Assembly (NCBI RefSeq): GCF_963678635.1
Contig: NC_087062.1
Coordinates: forward strand, 59,809,584 to 59,871,583
Length of the DNA stretch: 62,000 nucleotides
Direction: 5' to 3'
DNA from: Symsagittifera roscoffensis
Taxonomy: Eukaryota > Xenacoelomorpha > Acoela > Convolutidae
Positions 34,301-51,141 of the stretch are shown here, one piece after another (the stretch's first letter is position 1; each line of letters opens with the position of its first letter). A program made the position numbers and the translations under genes. Below the pieces are notes generated by a model. That model was not told the DNA's origin, made no database searches, and saw only the letters and a list, made by a program, of their open reading frames with translations.

Positions 34301-34700
34301 ACTAAACTAGAGATTGATCGAGCGAGTTCATGTTAGCAAAAGACGTCAACTGATAAAAGGTGTTGTGCGTAGGAACGAGATGATAAGACGCGAGTTCTAC
34401 CGGATGAATCGTAACGGAAATATCCTAGGGCGCGAGTGGCGGGGATACCTGATGAAGAGAGCCGACCCATATGAAACGGACGCCAAGAAGAAGAAACGAC
34501 GCGGAAAGGGGAAGAAAGGAGGCAAGAAGGGAGGCGCTAAGAAGGCGGGAGTTAGGGTCAGATCTCCCCGAAAACCTATCATCAGGGGTGTTAGGGGAGG
34601 AAAGCGGGGTAAAAAGAAAGGGAAGAAGGGTAAGAAACCGGCTGGCCAACAGTTGGGTGTAATTCAAGAAGTTGATGATGACCCAACGCAAGAACAATGA
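4178..34700 (+). CDS. DRC10: Dynein regulatory complex protein 10 (IQ domain-containing protein D), spliced, 11 exons
   Basis: DRC10/IQCD is a coiled-coil component of the nexin-dynein regulatory complex of motile 9+2 cilia. My model joins 4178-4376, 4678-4880, 5359-5478, 5831-5959, 6247-6416, 6609-6870, 12024-12230, 25120-25277, 32399-32534, 33552-33745 and 34313-34700. All junctions are GT-AG, all phases agree, and the sum is 2,166 nt (721 codons plus stop). Family landmarks, recalled from the vertebrate protein, appear in order: LTNVEAQRVVRIVE near residue 120, an FRRLL...LLTTS block at 370-425, coiled coils at 431-592, an IQ-like motif (ILGREWRGYLMKR) at about 630-642, and a Lys/Arg/Gly tail. 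Vertebrate DRC10 is about 450 residues. The excess here is an acidic N-terminus and a Ser-rich linker (about residues 175-361). Exons 3-5 are the least certain. Confidence 0.8.
4678..4880 (+). CDS. DRC10: DRC10 exon 2: conserved N-terminal helix
   Basis: The acceptor is TTCTATAG at 4677. It encodes LFNKYEKKCVKLVNALADRK followed by LTNVEAQRVVRIVE, which aligns with the conserved N-terminal segment of DRC10. The donor chosen is GTTCTA at 4881. It is weak, but it alone joins in phase to exon 3 and keeps family spacing. Confidence 0.7.
4881..5358 (+). other. DRC10 intron 2
   Basis: No element recognised. AT-rich, with G-rich patches near 4940-4970 and 5125-5165. The reading frame stays open past the exon 2 donor to about 5060, which is why the donor needed family alignment to place. 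Confidence 0.5.
5359..5478 (+). CDS. DRC10: DRC10 exon 3
   Basis: The acceptor is CTTTTTAG at 5358. It encodes VLRRRVLLMGLLEDML and then NALNILEEIRTS, continuing the exon 2 helix without a gap. The donor used is GTAGCA at 5479 (phase 0). An alternative GT at 5490 changes the phase and runs into a stop in exon 4. Confidence 0.65.
5831..5959 (+). CDS. DRC10: DRC10 exon 4 (tentative linker exon)
   Basis: A strong pyrimidine tract ends in CCAAG at 5830, and the donor is GTTAGT at 5960. The exon is 43 codons, phase 0 at both ends, Ser/Asp-rich and without a domain. Because it is phase 0-0 it could be skipped without breaking the frame, so it may be alternative or spurious. Confidence 0.45.
6247..6416 (+). 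CDS. DRC10: DRC10 exon 5: Ser/Gly-rich linker
   Basis: The acceptor is CTTTTTAG at 6246 and the donor GTAAGC at 6417 (phase 2). It encodes a low-complexity segment containing SGSHRVSQSGGSGSVMSGQD. No domain. Inferred to be a disordered linker absent from vertebrate DRC10. Confidence 0.6.
6609..6870 (+). CDS. DRC10: DRC10 exon 6: polar linker
   Basis: The acceptor is GCGTTTAG at 6608 and the donor GTGAGC at 6871 (phase 0). The 87-residue product is rich in Ser, Gln, Asp and Lys. It completes the linker before the conserved central block in exon 7. The next intron holds LINE-1. Confidence 0.65.
7253..10486 (-). CDS. LINE-1 ORF2: 2A-like peptide, APE endonuclease, reverse transcriptase
   Basis: 1,077 residues from an ATG at 10486. 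Residues 1-69 are strongly hydrophobic and are followed by CGDIEVNPGP at 70-79, the signature of 2A ribosome-skipping peptides. The APE endonuclease spans about 97-320 (LNCRSIKNK near 103, TETW at 130-133, GDFN at 250-253, TDH at 315-317). The reverse transcriptase spans about 560-830 (LDLSKAFD at 691-698, GVPQGTVLGP near 748, catalytic YADD at 780-783). It makes the nick and copies the element RNA at the target. The ORF is intact, with no frameshift. Skipping would release a 78-residue leader from the enzyme. Confidence 0.92.
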   Translation of the reverse strand: MFSQWLLKTLLIFSLLTSIPIKYNEPNSTALLKTRNMTSNRHFRFTAGIYCAVVILTFQIGILEILLLQCGDIEVNPGPALSYEILANKAKEHHNFLKYITLNCRSIKNKHMEMRFLSEIVDSNTIIGLTETWLDETCDHQTYSFCKTTHEILRCDRNKKCTGQHAGGGTLLLIPKKFNPKIREDLNYLRPSHFEGLWVEYSPIISKKSKRQIIAIAYNPHKQFKEIFIEDTLKGIDYAASEARDVTILGDFNINYLNKHEAKFLSDSIKPYNLSITNKSIPTYNSKNSQSILDNIIATKSLCKETIVAEPPINTDHLITMCISKLKRFEKAIAIRNFRFNKTNYCKNRFCEELKQSPWFLVYQENDISKMLIKFEDIFSHALNAHTPLEQKYIRNKPQLQLSGKVLNSVNRPLKQEKENLLKAYQLSRTDANFENYKRIRNKYNNHLKHLYKKEKTAQFKMLDCPKKQWNFINSIRNTMKQSTQKGDLRNSFGDTIIENKKKANFLNYRFSTLGEYKNADPPIDVPTEYSVHSKTNRHFQFRFITHKEMKDAILLLPLNKPLGPSKIPAWALKDSINTVNPILTMIINECISKSVFPYTLKKAHVFSIFKKGDSTDPVNYRPISITPTLSKLFEKIFSSQIHEFLANSNILNPKQFGFRPGYSTNDALLYTTEKIRFHLDKNNIAAAAFLDLSKAFDSLSHSVLERKLSHIGFEQSATTLIKSFLENRQQLTIVNGEHSDWLKLEQGVPQGTVLGPLLFNLYVNDLPQTIDKSCTLVQYADDTTLLSFHSDPETATKSIENNFNKILLYFHLNRLMINVDKTQFIVFSAPSKKKLTENLSLKVGNYQVNLTETVKFLGVNIDISLTFDKEINKILQKMATAIQTIKCIRDEIPLRTIILLLNTLVLSHLHYPCMLLNGCTQDNIEKLEKQIKWGIRIIMNISKRDSVTLLRKQHKIPTARNIIEYRSAHYLHRLCRNDAPAFTHIRFPNSEFRYNHRTGTLLFPLTCKTDFLRKSFLFTSIRNLNTIIRTLFNRKLPYTLTKTLIKNFIIGKNDTLLPNKESLSVSKDIYFVKSII
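10250..10282 (-). other. 2A-like ribosome-skipping motif
   Basis: Encodes LQCGDIEVNPGP, matching the D-(V/I)-E-x-N-P-G-P consensus. Skipping would occur between Gly78 and Pro79 of ORF2. 2A-like motifs in this position are reported for APE-type non-LTR elements of several invertebrates. Activity here is inferred. Confidence 0.85.
10534..11463 (-). CDS. LINE-1 ORF1: SGNH/GDSL-esterase-like protein
   Basis: 309 residues from the ATG at 11463. The frame is open further upstream, but only from a TTG at 11511. Esterase blocks appear in order (numbering from this Met): IIGSS with the nucleophile Ser at 73-74 (GSS in place of the usual GDS), an invariant-type Gly near 95, GTN at 121-123, and FFDEVH with Asp and His at 213-216. 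The C-terminal third is basic and rich in Asn, Ser and Pro, a possible RNA-binding tail. Esterase-type ORF1s are known in CR1-group LINEs. The function is unproven. Substitution of the Asp in GDS is common in such ORF1s, so hydrolase activity is uncertain. Confidence 0.8.
   Translation of the reverse strand: MSTPMLLMLPDDFTKLNPEQKDKYYVQIYNLVNVLATSSNPPNSNQNAKGLRAPIDFAAKVIPTDTQNLIIGSSFLAEFDTKELPKYVAVHSYRGSFCSEKQSVVKKYDDTELKSVTFQDGTNSLTRELHKPVDDIFETFCAIISEIETKFSPTIINICQVPPVKSGPDSESGKRITEFNSLIAHKFKKKKYQIVPIYDKIVSINDYHSIFFDEVHLMRSVSTLKNAIMEKVLPLSSLSPRVVSPNTSNSRGPAHPQRNRMKPGSSQVSWGPEHPKSLASHGFSNNQTYNFMNTNRSNYDLRHNRYYPY
11571..11614 (-). repeat. 44-nt 5' segment shared with LINE-2
   Basis: Reads on the minus strand from ATTAGCCTAATTGT to GTTTCAGAGA and matches 40584-40627 at 42 of 44 positions. 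It lies about 107 nt upstream of the ORF1 ATG. An 11-bp perfect inverted repeat, CACAACAATTA-GGC-TAATTGTTGTG (11597-11621), overlaps it. Confidence 0.85.
11615..12023 (+). other. Remainder of DRC10 intron 6
   Basis: Contains a perfect 14-bp tandem duplication GAGGCCTGTCTAAG (11621-11634 and 11635-11648) directly at the LINE-1 5' end. The rest is unremarkable intron sequence leading to the exon 7 acceptor. Confidence 0.6.
12024..12230 (+). CDS. DRC10: DRC10 exon 7: conserved central block
   Basis: The acceptor is TTTAATAG at 12023 and the donor GTAATT at 12231. It has 69 codons, phase 0 at both ends. It encodes LEQAFRRLLREFG and then FARILLERLLTTSDEEF, matching in order the FRRLL...LLTSP segment of vertebrate DRC10. 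The following intron is about 12.9 kb and full of transposon debris. Confidence 0.85.
12231..12716 (+). other. DRC10 intron 7, first part, with decayed CTGCTCG-family MITE ends
   Basis: At 12400-12515 two short pieces match the termini of the MITE copies at 24489 and 26777: GAAAGTCGGAAC, and GCTGCTCGTATC followed by CCCTGAATGTTCCGA. The element body is lost. Confidence 0.55.
13523..14089 (+). pseudogene. gag remnant of the LTR element
   Basis: Open frame of about 188 codons containing CYFCGN near residue 132 and a degraded second knuckle (FAKCCKS). This resembles the paired zinc-knuckle end of invertebrate gypsy Gag proteins. The first knuckle keeps Cys-x2-Cys but its later ligands are replaced. 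The start is arbitrary because upstream gag is broken by stops. Confidence 0.6.
14140..15240 (+). pseudogene. pol remnants (protease and reverse transcriptase) of the LTR element
   Basis: In changing frames one can read FLDTGIPALF (retropepsin-type D-T-G), VFTAKEDGS followed by LAMDTQPMNDQM, and YGLTDI then FQKAMDKTLQGHTGVSCF. The last runs into FVKDV where an active enzyme has a Y/F-x-D-D box. The catalytic Asp pair is thus lost, and frameshifts separate the blocks. Confidence 0.55.
16172..16470. repeat. Short degenerate tandem repeat within the LTR element
   Basis: About three units of roughly 80 bp share CTAGAGG-TGAC, TTATGCA and CTCAACCAATC. Each unit is diverged. Probably part of the 3' non-coding part of the LTR element or a nested element. 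Confidence 0.5.
18293..19559 (+). other. DRC10 intron 7, no feature recognised
   Basis: AT-rich intron sequence. The longest minus-strand ORF (about 96 codons at 18739-19029) shows no domain. Confidence 0.5.
19560..21960. other. Compositionally distinct non-coding block
   Basis: About 2.4 kb less AT-rich than its surroundings. It starts near a C-run and has CCCCC-rich phrases in the first third, then a strongly purine-rich plus strand. Recurrent words include CCGGAAG and GAAACTTGGTAGGTAGG. There is no ORF above about 75 codons. It ends in a hairpin tandem array (21173-21470). I cannot assign it to any known element class. Confidence 0.55.
21173..21470. repeat. 48-bp tandem array in which each unit is a hairpin
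   Basis: Units start at 21173, 21221, 21269 and 21317, then decay in length and sequence. Each reads GAGAAC...ACTACTATTGAGAGTAGT...GTTCTC, giving nested complements GAGAAC/GTTCTC and ACTACT/AGTAGT. The later units keep the stem by compensatory-looking changes (for example ACTAGAGAGAGTAGT), though too few bases are involved to prove this. Confidence 0.8.
22086..22205 (+). pseudogene. Decayed duplicate of DRC10 exon 8 and its acceptor flank
   Basis: GCAGCTGCTAGAG at 22142 and AGACAATTTAGTGTATATA match exon 8 (25129 onward: GCAGCTGCTAGAG, AGACAATCTGGTGTGTATA). Similarity also covers the upstream intron (TTTAATAA...GCGTTTxxxTGAG). The frame reads QLLESKKDNLVYI then a TAG stop where exon 8 has QLLETKIDNLVCI. 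The rest of the exon is lost. It looks like an old tandem exon duplication about 3 kb upstream. Confidence 0.65.
22206..23195 (+). other. DRC10 intron 7, no feature recognised
   Basis: AT-rich, with short unrelated ORFs only. Confidence 0.5.
23196..23975. repeat. Direct duplication, 440-bp offset
   Basis: The segment starting TTTCTGCCTCG at 23196 recurs at 23636 with about 95% identity over about 340 bp. Both copies end in the palindrome CTCGCTAAGAATTCTAGCGAG-like sequence (7-bp arms CTCGCTA/TAGCGAG). The first copy is followed by a 100-bp GC-richer spacer containing a GAGAGC...GCTCTC hairpin. Confidence 0.8.
24489..25025 (-). mobile_element. CTGCTCG-family MITE, copy 1 (inverted partner of 26777-27322)
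   Basis: About 537 bp. One end is GTTCCGAC followed by the hairpin CTTTCGATACGAAAG. The other is CTGCTCGTATCAGGGC with the hairpin AGGGC-TTT-GCCCT next to GTTCCGAC. Nearly the full length matches 26777-27322 in reverse complement. No coding capacity. A third, diverged copy lies at 28755-29215 and end fragments at 12400, 54490 and 55257. Confidence 0.8.
25120..25277 (+). CDS. DRC10: DRC10 exon 8: coiled coil
   Basis: The acceptor is GTATAGAG at 25119 (phase 0) and the donor GTTAGT at 25278 (phase 2), which fits exon 9. It encodes LNEQLLETKIDNLV...EERKERMRQLDFMRHNEIQR, a heptad-rich helix aligning with the central coiled coil of DRC10. A later GTAAGA at 25301 is a stronger-looking donor but leaves the wrong phase. 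The exon lies between two inverted MITE copies. Confidence 0.8.
25610..26240. repeat. Diverged copy of the dispersed repeat duplicated at 57304-58433
   Basis: Shares, in the same order, the phrases GTAGTTTTT/GTGTGATxAxG, then AAGCCTGCTCA-TCGCT, and GTCGTT(C/T)GAATCACGAC near the end. Another diverged copy begins at about 35190. No coding sequence. Confidence 0.6.
26395..26640. repeat. Dispersed repeat with TATATAAAA-like box, copy 1
   Basis: Matches 27850-28075 directly (about 75% by eye). Shared words are TTTTATCAGA-TCTGCAGTGA, GCCAATGAGACA and TATATAAAA-CGATTGC followed by a GTGTAG. The TATA-like box and downstream position suggest an LTR or promoter-bearing repeat. Inference only. Confidence 0.5.
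26777..27322 (+). mobile_element. CTGCTCG-family MITE, copy 2
   Basis: Reverse complement of 24489-25025 over almost the whole length, with few differences. Begins CAAGACTGCTCGTATCAGGG and ends at GTCGGAACA. Together the two copies bracket exon 8 of DRC10. Confidence 0.8.
27850..28075. repeat. Dispersed repeat with TATATAAAA-like box, copy 2
   Basis: Direct match to 26395-26640 as described there. The ORF of about 77 codons beginning at 28043 lies in its end and has no domain. Confidence 0.5.
28755..29215 (-). mobile_element. CTGCTCG-family MITE, diverged copy 3
   Basis: Starts GTTCCGACCTTTGAAGAAAG and ends near GCAATCGGAACATCTTG, matching the terminus order of copy 1. The CTGCTCG hairpin end is eroded. 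Confidence 0.55.
29216..30171 (+). other. DRC10 intron 8, no feature recognised
   Basis: AT-rich, no ORF of note. GAGGAACTTCAGGAAAATGAG-like short direct repeats occur near 30000-30050. Confidence 0.5.
30627..30831. mobile_element. GGCTCTTTTCC-family MITE, copy 1
   Basis: About 205 bp with terminal inverted repeats of the form GGCTCTTTTCCAGTTCCCCC (here with minor changes). Other copies: 31208-31429, 33143-33361 and 34706-34918, plus a 5' fragment at 31806. No coding capacity. Confidence 0.75.
31208..31429. mobile_element. GGCTCTTTTCC-family MITE, copy 2
   Basis: Ends GCTCTTTTCCAGTTTCCCCC and GGGGAATTGGAAAAAAGCC. Embedded in the triplicated segment. Confidence 0.75.
31967..32398. mobile_element. 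hAT-type MITE with 8-bp target duplication at the exon 9 splice acceptor
   Basis: The element is 31975-32390. It is flanked on both sides by ATTTGTAG (31967-31974 and 32391-32398), an 8-bp target site duplication as made by hAT transposases. Termini are CAGGCGCGGATGTAGG and, inverted, CAGTAGCGGATTTGG, the CAG-GCGGAT style common in hAT MITEs. It is non-coding and GC-rich at one end. A second copy in inverse orientation is at 36362-36635. The right-hand duplication ends in the AG used to splice DRC10 exon 9. Confidence 0.88.
32399..32534 (+). CDS. DRC10: DRC10 exon 9: coiled coil
   Basis: The acceptor ATTTGTAG (32391-32398) is itself the target duplication of a MITE. The donor is GTAGTC at 32535 (phase 0). 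It encodes ERREEEELRRLQAYEAEL and then MAELQHIKSELRHHSD, a continuous coiled coil aligning with the DRC10 central region. The first base completes the Ile codon split from exon 8. Confidence 0.8.
32535..33551 (+). other. DRC10 intron 9
   Basis: Holds a GGCTCTTTTCC-family MITE (33143-33361). The remainder is AT-rich with no recognised feature. Confidence 0.6.
33143..33361. mobile_element. GGCTCTTTTCC-family MITE, best-preserved copy
   Basis: 219 bp with GGCTCTTTTCCAGTTCCCCC at one end and its near-exact reverse complement at the other. The body (GGCTAAATGCGTGATGTTACG) is shared with the copy at 34706-34918. Confidence 0.85.
33552..33745 (+). CDS. DRC10: DRC10 exon 10: coiled coil
   Basis: The acceptor is ATATTTCAG at 33551 (phase 0) and the donor GTACAT at 33746 (phase 2). 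It encodes TRYEIEECKEDIVGLVGNYD followed by a basic-acidic helix ending EEFERRQAV. It aligns with the vertebrate DRC10 segment KVETEIENWIQKYDTEMGEK. Confidence 0.85.
33746..34312 (+). other. DRC10 intron 10
   Basis: No element recognised. AT-rich intron of 567 bp ending in a short CTAGAG acceptor. Confidence 0.5.
34313..34700 (+). CDS. DRC10: DRC10 exon 11: IQ-like motif and basic tail
   Basis: The acceptor is CTAGAG at 34312 (phase 2). It encodes the IQ-type calmodulin-binding motif ILGREWRGYLMKR, then a long Lys/Arg/Gly-rich tail (KKKKRRGKGKKGGKKGG), as vertebrate DRC10 ends in KKKRGKGKAKDKEKGK-type repeats. TGA at 34698-34700. Minus-strand ORFs across this exon are shadows of its repetitive codons. 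Confidence 0.85.
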
Positions 34701-34705
34701 AAAAG

Positions 34706-34918
34706 GGTCCTTTTCCACGCCCCCTTTTTTGTTTTATATTTTCATCTAAGTTGTATAAAATGTTATTAAGGCTAAATGTGTGATGTTACGATATGAATTA
34801 TAATGAAAAAATCTGTTCATAATAGCTGGTTTTTTCAACATGAGAAGTTTCATTGCATTATAACACCGCCAAAACAGTTTTTCAAAACAATCAAATGTGG
34901 GGATTGTGGAAAAGAACC
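34706..34918. mobile_element. GGCTCTTTTCC-family MITE forming the start of the DRC10 3' UTR
   Basis: Starts GGTCCTTTTCCACGCCCCC, 5 bp after the DRC10 stop codon, and ends at GGAAAAGAACC. The body matches the copy at 33143-33361 (TTAAGGCTAAATGTGTGATG). It therefore supplies the first ~210 nt of the 3' UTR. Confidence 0.8.
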
Positions 34919-34996
34919 TGAAACTGTTGTGAACATTTTTTCGAAAATTGTTCAAACTGCGAATGACTTTGGAGAAACTTGAATTTCAGCTTTTAT

Positions 34997-35002
34997 AATA
35001 AA
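34997..35002 (+). terminator. Candidate polyadenylation signal of DRC10
   Basis: AATAAA about 300 nt after the stop codon and just past the MITE. It is the first canonical hexamer downstream on this strand that I noticed. Use is inferred. Confidence 0.5.
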
Positions 35003-35189
35003 ATATTGAACAGCTTGTTTTCGGACCAGTCCATTTAGAGAATTTTAGTACTTTAGTTTTGTTAGCTAATATAGCCAGTTGGGTAATTTTTAATGACTGA
35101 AGAAACAAAATATGATTGATTTTTATTGAAAATTGTTGAGAACAAAAATACATGATCAAAGCTCATTCAATTTCAAGGATCTTTATGAT

Positions 35190-35680
35190 TGAAACTTTTC
35201 AAATAAAAACAAAACCCAATTGATACAAGGCTAGCCGAATGCTGTGCAAATAGCAGAGAATGTTCAGATCATATTCATAACAAAAACTCATAAACAAAAA
35301 TTTATTTACAAATTAGTGTCATTTTTTGTGCGCGGTGATGCAAGGATCCGAACAAAAGGCTAAAACTTGAGCATATTCGATGGTAATAGTAAAAATGGAT
35401 ATATTGGATGACATTTTTTGAAATTGCCATTTTTTTGAATTTTTGAAATTGTTTATTCCCAACATGGAGCTGAAGAAAACTTGAAAAGCTAAAGAAAACT
35501 AGAATTAAACTTATCTATAATAAGCCTAGTCGATATCTCCACTCGCTCGAAATTAGTCTAATACTCAAAACTTCAGACCGGTTTTTCTCAATCCTGGGAC
35601 AACTTTTGAAGTATTTTAATATTGTTCAAATCATGATCAAACACCCGAACACAAAGTTCCTCCATATTTTTAATGGTCGG
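35190..35680. repeat. Diverged copy of the dispersed repeat duplicated at 57304-58433
   Basis: Shares ACAAGG-TAGCC-AATxCT, GCAGAGAATGTTC, AATTAGTGT and a following G-TGAT-AGGATC block in order with 57350-57470, and the AGCCT-----TCGCTCGAAAT phrase later. Confidence 0.6.
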
Positions 35681-35734
35681 ACCAAAAATTGTGATAATAA
35701 GTAAATCCTCTTATTCCATTTTAAATTTAACACT

Positions 35735-35895
35735 GGGGTGCAACTTCGCAAACGCTGGCGAAAACACGAGAAAAAGCAGCTCCATCAAGTGCAAACAGAG
35801 AAATAAGCCTCGAATTAGTAAAACTTTCACTACGTCTGAGATTGGAAGTGACCTAGAGATTAGGAGTCTCACACACAAACCACGGAAGTCAAATA
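35735..35895 (-). repeat. SINE-like repeat, copy related to 57030-57190
   Basis: Order of shared phrases with 57030-57190: GCAAAC-C-GGCGAAAACACG, AAAGCAGCTC, AATAAG-CTCGAATTAG, CTACGTC-GAGATT, CTAGAGATTA. The copy at 57130 has tRNA-like A and B boxes on the minus strand. Confidence 0.55.
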
Positions 35896-36361
35896 GGTAC
35901 TAAACACTAGCCTCAATTAAAGCAGAGAAGAGATGCTATGCAATTTTCAATGCTACAGTGAAATTTCCAAAAAAAAACACTTATTTGCAATTAAAGTTAG
36001 AAAAAAAAGATTTGTAATGACACACGACGCTGATCTCTAGTGTAAAAATGAACATCTTTAATTAAACTAAAACTGAAAAACAGAGACTTTGATAAGATTA
36101 AATGAACGCAAGTAAACAGAAAAAAAACTGACTTTTTCAAAGTGCCTAAAAAGGCTCTTTTTTCAAAAATTTGCTTACGACGCAAAAATTTGGCCAGAAC
36201 AGAGTCTTTATAATGCTTTGGGAGAGCTCGGAAAATCAATTTGCTCGACCTAAAAAAACATTGACAAAATTTCCTAGAATCAAAGTAAAGCGTATCTCTC
36301 CTTACTTTCATATCCTACCATTTCGCTCATTTTGTTAAGTCTTTACTTGATGATTGGACAC

Positions 36362-36635
36362 CAGCGGATTTAAGGGGGGCAGACGCCACCCCTCTCTCTC
36401 CCCCAGGGATTCGACCCCCAGCCGACCCAAAGTGTTCCCCCTTTGTACTATTTTGAGATATCCATTTCTGGCTTACTGACCCTAAAGTTTTTCTAAAGGC
36501 GCCAGAATAAACTAAATTTGAGGGGGAACGCGCGTCGAAAAACGCGATTTTTTGGTTAACATTTTCCAAAATAGGGTCCTTACAGTGATTTGGTAATTTT
36601 TCCCCTCCCTCGAGAAATTCCAAGATCCGCCCCTG
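36362..36635. mobile_element. hAT-type MITE, second copy
   Basis: Inverse orientation to 31975-32390. Starts CAGCGGATTT and ends GATCCGCCCCTG, with an internal GGGATTCGACCCCCAGCC and TTTTGAGATATCCATTT shared with the first copy. No matching 8-bp duplication is visible, so the flanks have changed or the insertion is old. Confidence 0.75.
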
Positions 36636-39365
36636 TTGATGAATATACCAAATAACTCACAATTTCACGAGAAAAGAATTGAATACAACAATCTATTCAA
36701 ACATTTTGGATTTATGAACAACTATATGCTCGCAATATTTATCTAGGATGTGGCTGTGAATGCTATACTAGTTAGCCTTAGCTACGAAATAACCATTTAG
36801 ATTGTCAATAACATACTATCAAAAAACTCATTCACGTTTCTTGGCTTCTGTTCTTCTTTCAATCCCATGGCTTTAGAAGCAATTTAGCATAAAAATAATG
36901 GAAACAGTAGGAAACAAATCAAATCAAATGCACTAAAGTTCAGACGTGAGGAAAAGGCTACTATAAAAGTGTCAAATTCTGTCGAAGAAAACTACCAACA
37001 TTTGAAAGTTTACAGTTTATACGAACACCACAACCAGTTTACTTCTCAAAACGACGCAAAATCATTTCTGAAGATACTGACTAAGATTTTCTTTTAAAAA
37101 TCAAAATGTGAAAACACTAAATAGTCCAATTTTTCCAAATAATATCCCTCACCTAAATGGAAGTAGAAACCGTTTATTTTTTGGAATGGGAATTTTGAGC
37201 CGAAGAGTGTATGGGCGTGGTTGTGGCATCTCTCCATTGACAAACACACTTGGTGGCAAATGATTGCGGGCTAAGCGAGCGAGGAACACTAAGATTAGAA
37301 GAGAAGGAAAAGAGAGTATGCTACGCAAAAAAAGAAAGCACCGATTAAGAGTATACGACGAACGAACGAAACGAAGAGTGAAGTGTAATATTATTGTCAT
37401 TTATCAAATCAGTATCCTCTGTTGAGTTGTATTTTTGCATCTACACCAATCACAGAAGGGAAATGAAGTACTTACATTGATTATTATCATCGGCTGAATC
37501 TATTGCTAATCACTAGAAATCAATTAATCGTTTTACATTCTAAACTAAACATATTCATCATTTTTTATTTGCCAAATCAGAGTCCAAATGAGGAGACTAA
37601 ACGTGAGCAGGGCAAGCAAGCACTTCCGGAAAACCAGCCTAATCACATCTTCTCTTTCTGTCGCGAACAATCTGAGTTGAGTGGCTGCAGAATGAGCACT
37701 CAATCTGCACTAGATTAGATGACCAAACGGTGAAACGCTCTAGAAGGAACGCAACAATGGTAATATCAAATATCACACCACAAAAACATGAATATATTTA
37801 GCAGCGGCAGCAGATATACTTCATATTCTCTCATCTTTTGAGCAGAGGCAATTTTCACAAACGCAAAAGAAAAACACCCCAACCCCCAAATACATGTTTT
37901 ATTCACCGGCACCTCTTGTGCGTTTGAATTTTTATCAAGCACCACCAATTAACTGAAAGGAAAATAAAGTTTTGTAAAAACTTTCGAATATAAAGACATC
38001 TCAAATGGACGCTACTTATGGTAAAGGTAATGATACAACAAAAACTGCAGAGATGTAATCAAAAATGCTCGCTGGTTATTCATATACTTACCTAAAACTA
38101 CAAAGCTAAGTTTCTTTATAATATACGATAATTCAGAGTATCAAGAGCCTTCAAAAGTCTTAATAAGCATTATCAATATTCTAAATTTCCATAAAATACT
38201 TCAAACAATGAAATCGGCTAGATTTTGATGATAATAATATCACTAAGTGGATCGAATATTAGAAACCCGATATTTTGAGACTAAGGAACTGACGAACGAA
38301 TGATATCATAGCAGTCACATAGATGAAAAATTCGAAATGAAGAATGAGAATTTGGTAACGTATGGCATCACAATCCTATGATTGGATCGAGGGATGTTCT
38401 ATCTTCCGAGGCGTCGATTAACAAGAAAACTCGGTATAATTTTGAAAGGGACAAAAAACGAACAAGCACGCTAATAGATTTAGCCAGTATTTTAAACCAA
38501 GTTCGTCAACCTGCAACCACTCATAGAAAAAACAGCCCTCCAACCTGAAAAGAGAAGTAACCGATGTCGGTATTAAGGACTATCAATAACAGCAACATAC
38601 AGCTAACGACAGACTAAACATATCACTATGAGATGAAAATTAAAGCTATTGTGTTCAAATCATCGCGTGCTGAACACTTCACACACAGCACGCTCCTGCA
38701 GATAAAATAATTCTTGGGGCGAAATATTGAAAATGTAAGTACATCTATTTCACGCAGACCTAAGAGTACTGAATGGTGTGGTTATTATTATTGCAATAAG
38801 CGACAAAACTAGTCAGAATAACGATTCACGAACCAAACATCTCCTCCCCTAAATGTCTCTAAAGTGTTCATTTGCAATTGATTCATTTCTTCACAACCTA
38901 ACTCAATATGCTTGCTCAACAAAATAACATTTGGTTGACATAAGATAAGTGGAAAAACTGATAAAAGGGAAGAGATGACGTGTTTGAATAGTAGTGTGTT
39001 AAAGTAGACAAGGCTGTTACCATAGCACAGATCGGAGTTAAACGTAATGAAAATAAAATTAACTTTGTGATGATCCAACAAATCTACAATAAAGGGTATA
39101 ACATCGGAATCATTACAATCGTTATCAACTAAAAGAAATCGCAAAATTTAGTGATTAAAATATATGAACGCCTCAATAATGGAATCTAATTGTTCCTGTG
39201 TAATATGTATATTATATATTTTTACAACTTTCAATAATCCAATTCATTGCGCTATCTGTCGACAGCTAAATTAATTCTACAATTTTCAGTGTTTTTAACG
39301 TTGACCAGGACGACCACGTTGACAATAAAGGTTTTATCCAATTTTACAGTTTGGTGTCCTCAGAG
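36636..39365. other. Region downstream of HIPK, no gene recognised
   Basis: AT-rich. Includes the HIPK 3' UTR on the minus strand immediately below 39366. No clear AATAAA near the stop codon. Short ORFs (for example 38809-39144 minus) lack domain features. Confidence 0.5.
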
Positions 39366-50970
<11,605 letters not shown>

Positions 50971-51116
50971 CTAATTAATACACCTCGACATTTAAAGCTG
51001 CGGGTCGATTCGCGATCAATTTTTTCAACGGACAACGAATGTTCCTGTTCAAAAACCCAAACTAATTCGACTTTTTAAAAATTAACGTCGGTCCATTTCA
51101 GAATAATAAATAAACG

Positions 51117-51122
51117 TTTATT
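51117..51122 (-). terminator. Polyadenylation signal of the unknown gene
   Basis: AATAAA on the minus strand, 20 nt after the TGA at 51142, implying a very short 3' UTR. Confidence 0.6.
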
Positions 51123-51141
51123 TGCTAAACCGTTTTTACGC

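Noticed and set aside
34397-34718. Minus-strand ORFs of 61 and 97 codons over DRC10 exon 11
   Set aside because: They are shadows of the Lys/Arg/Gly-rich coding strand, which reads as Pro/Leu/Phe in reverse.
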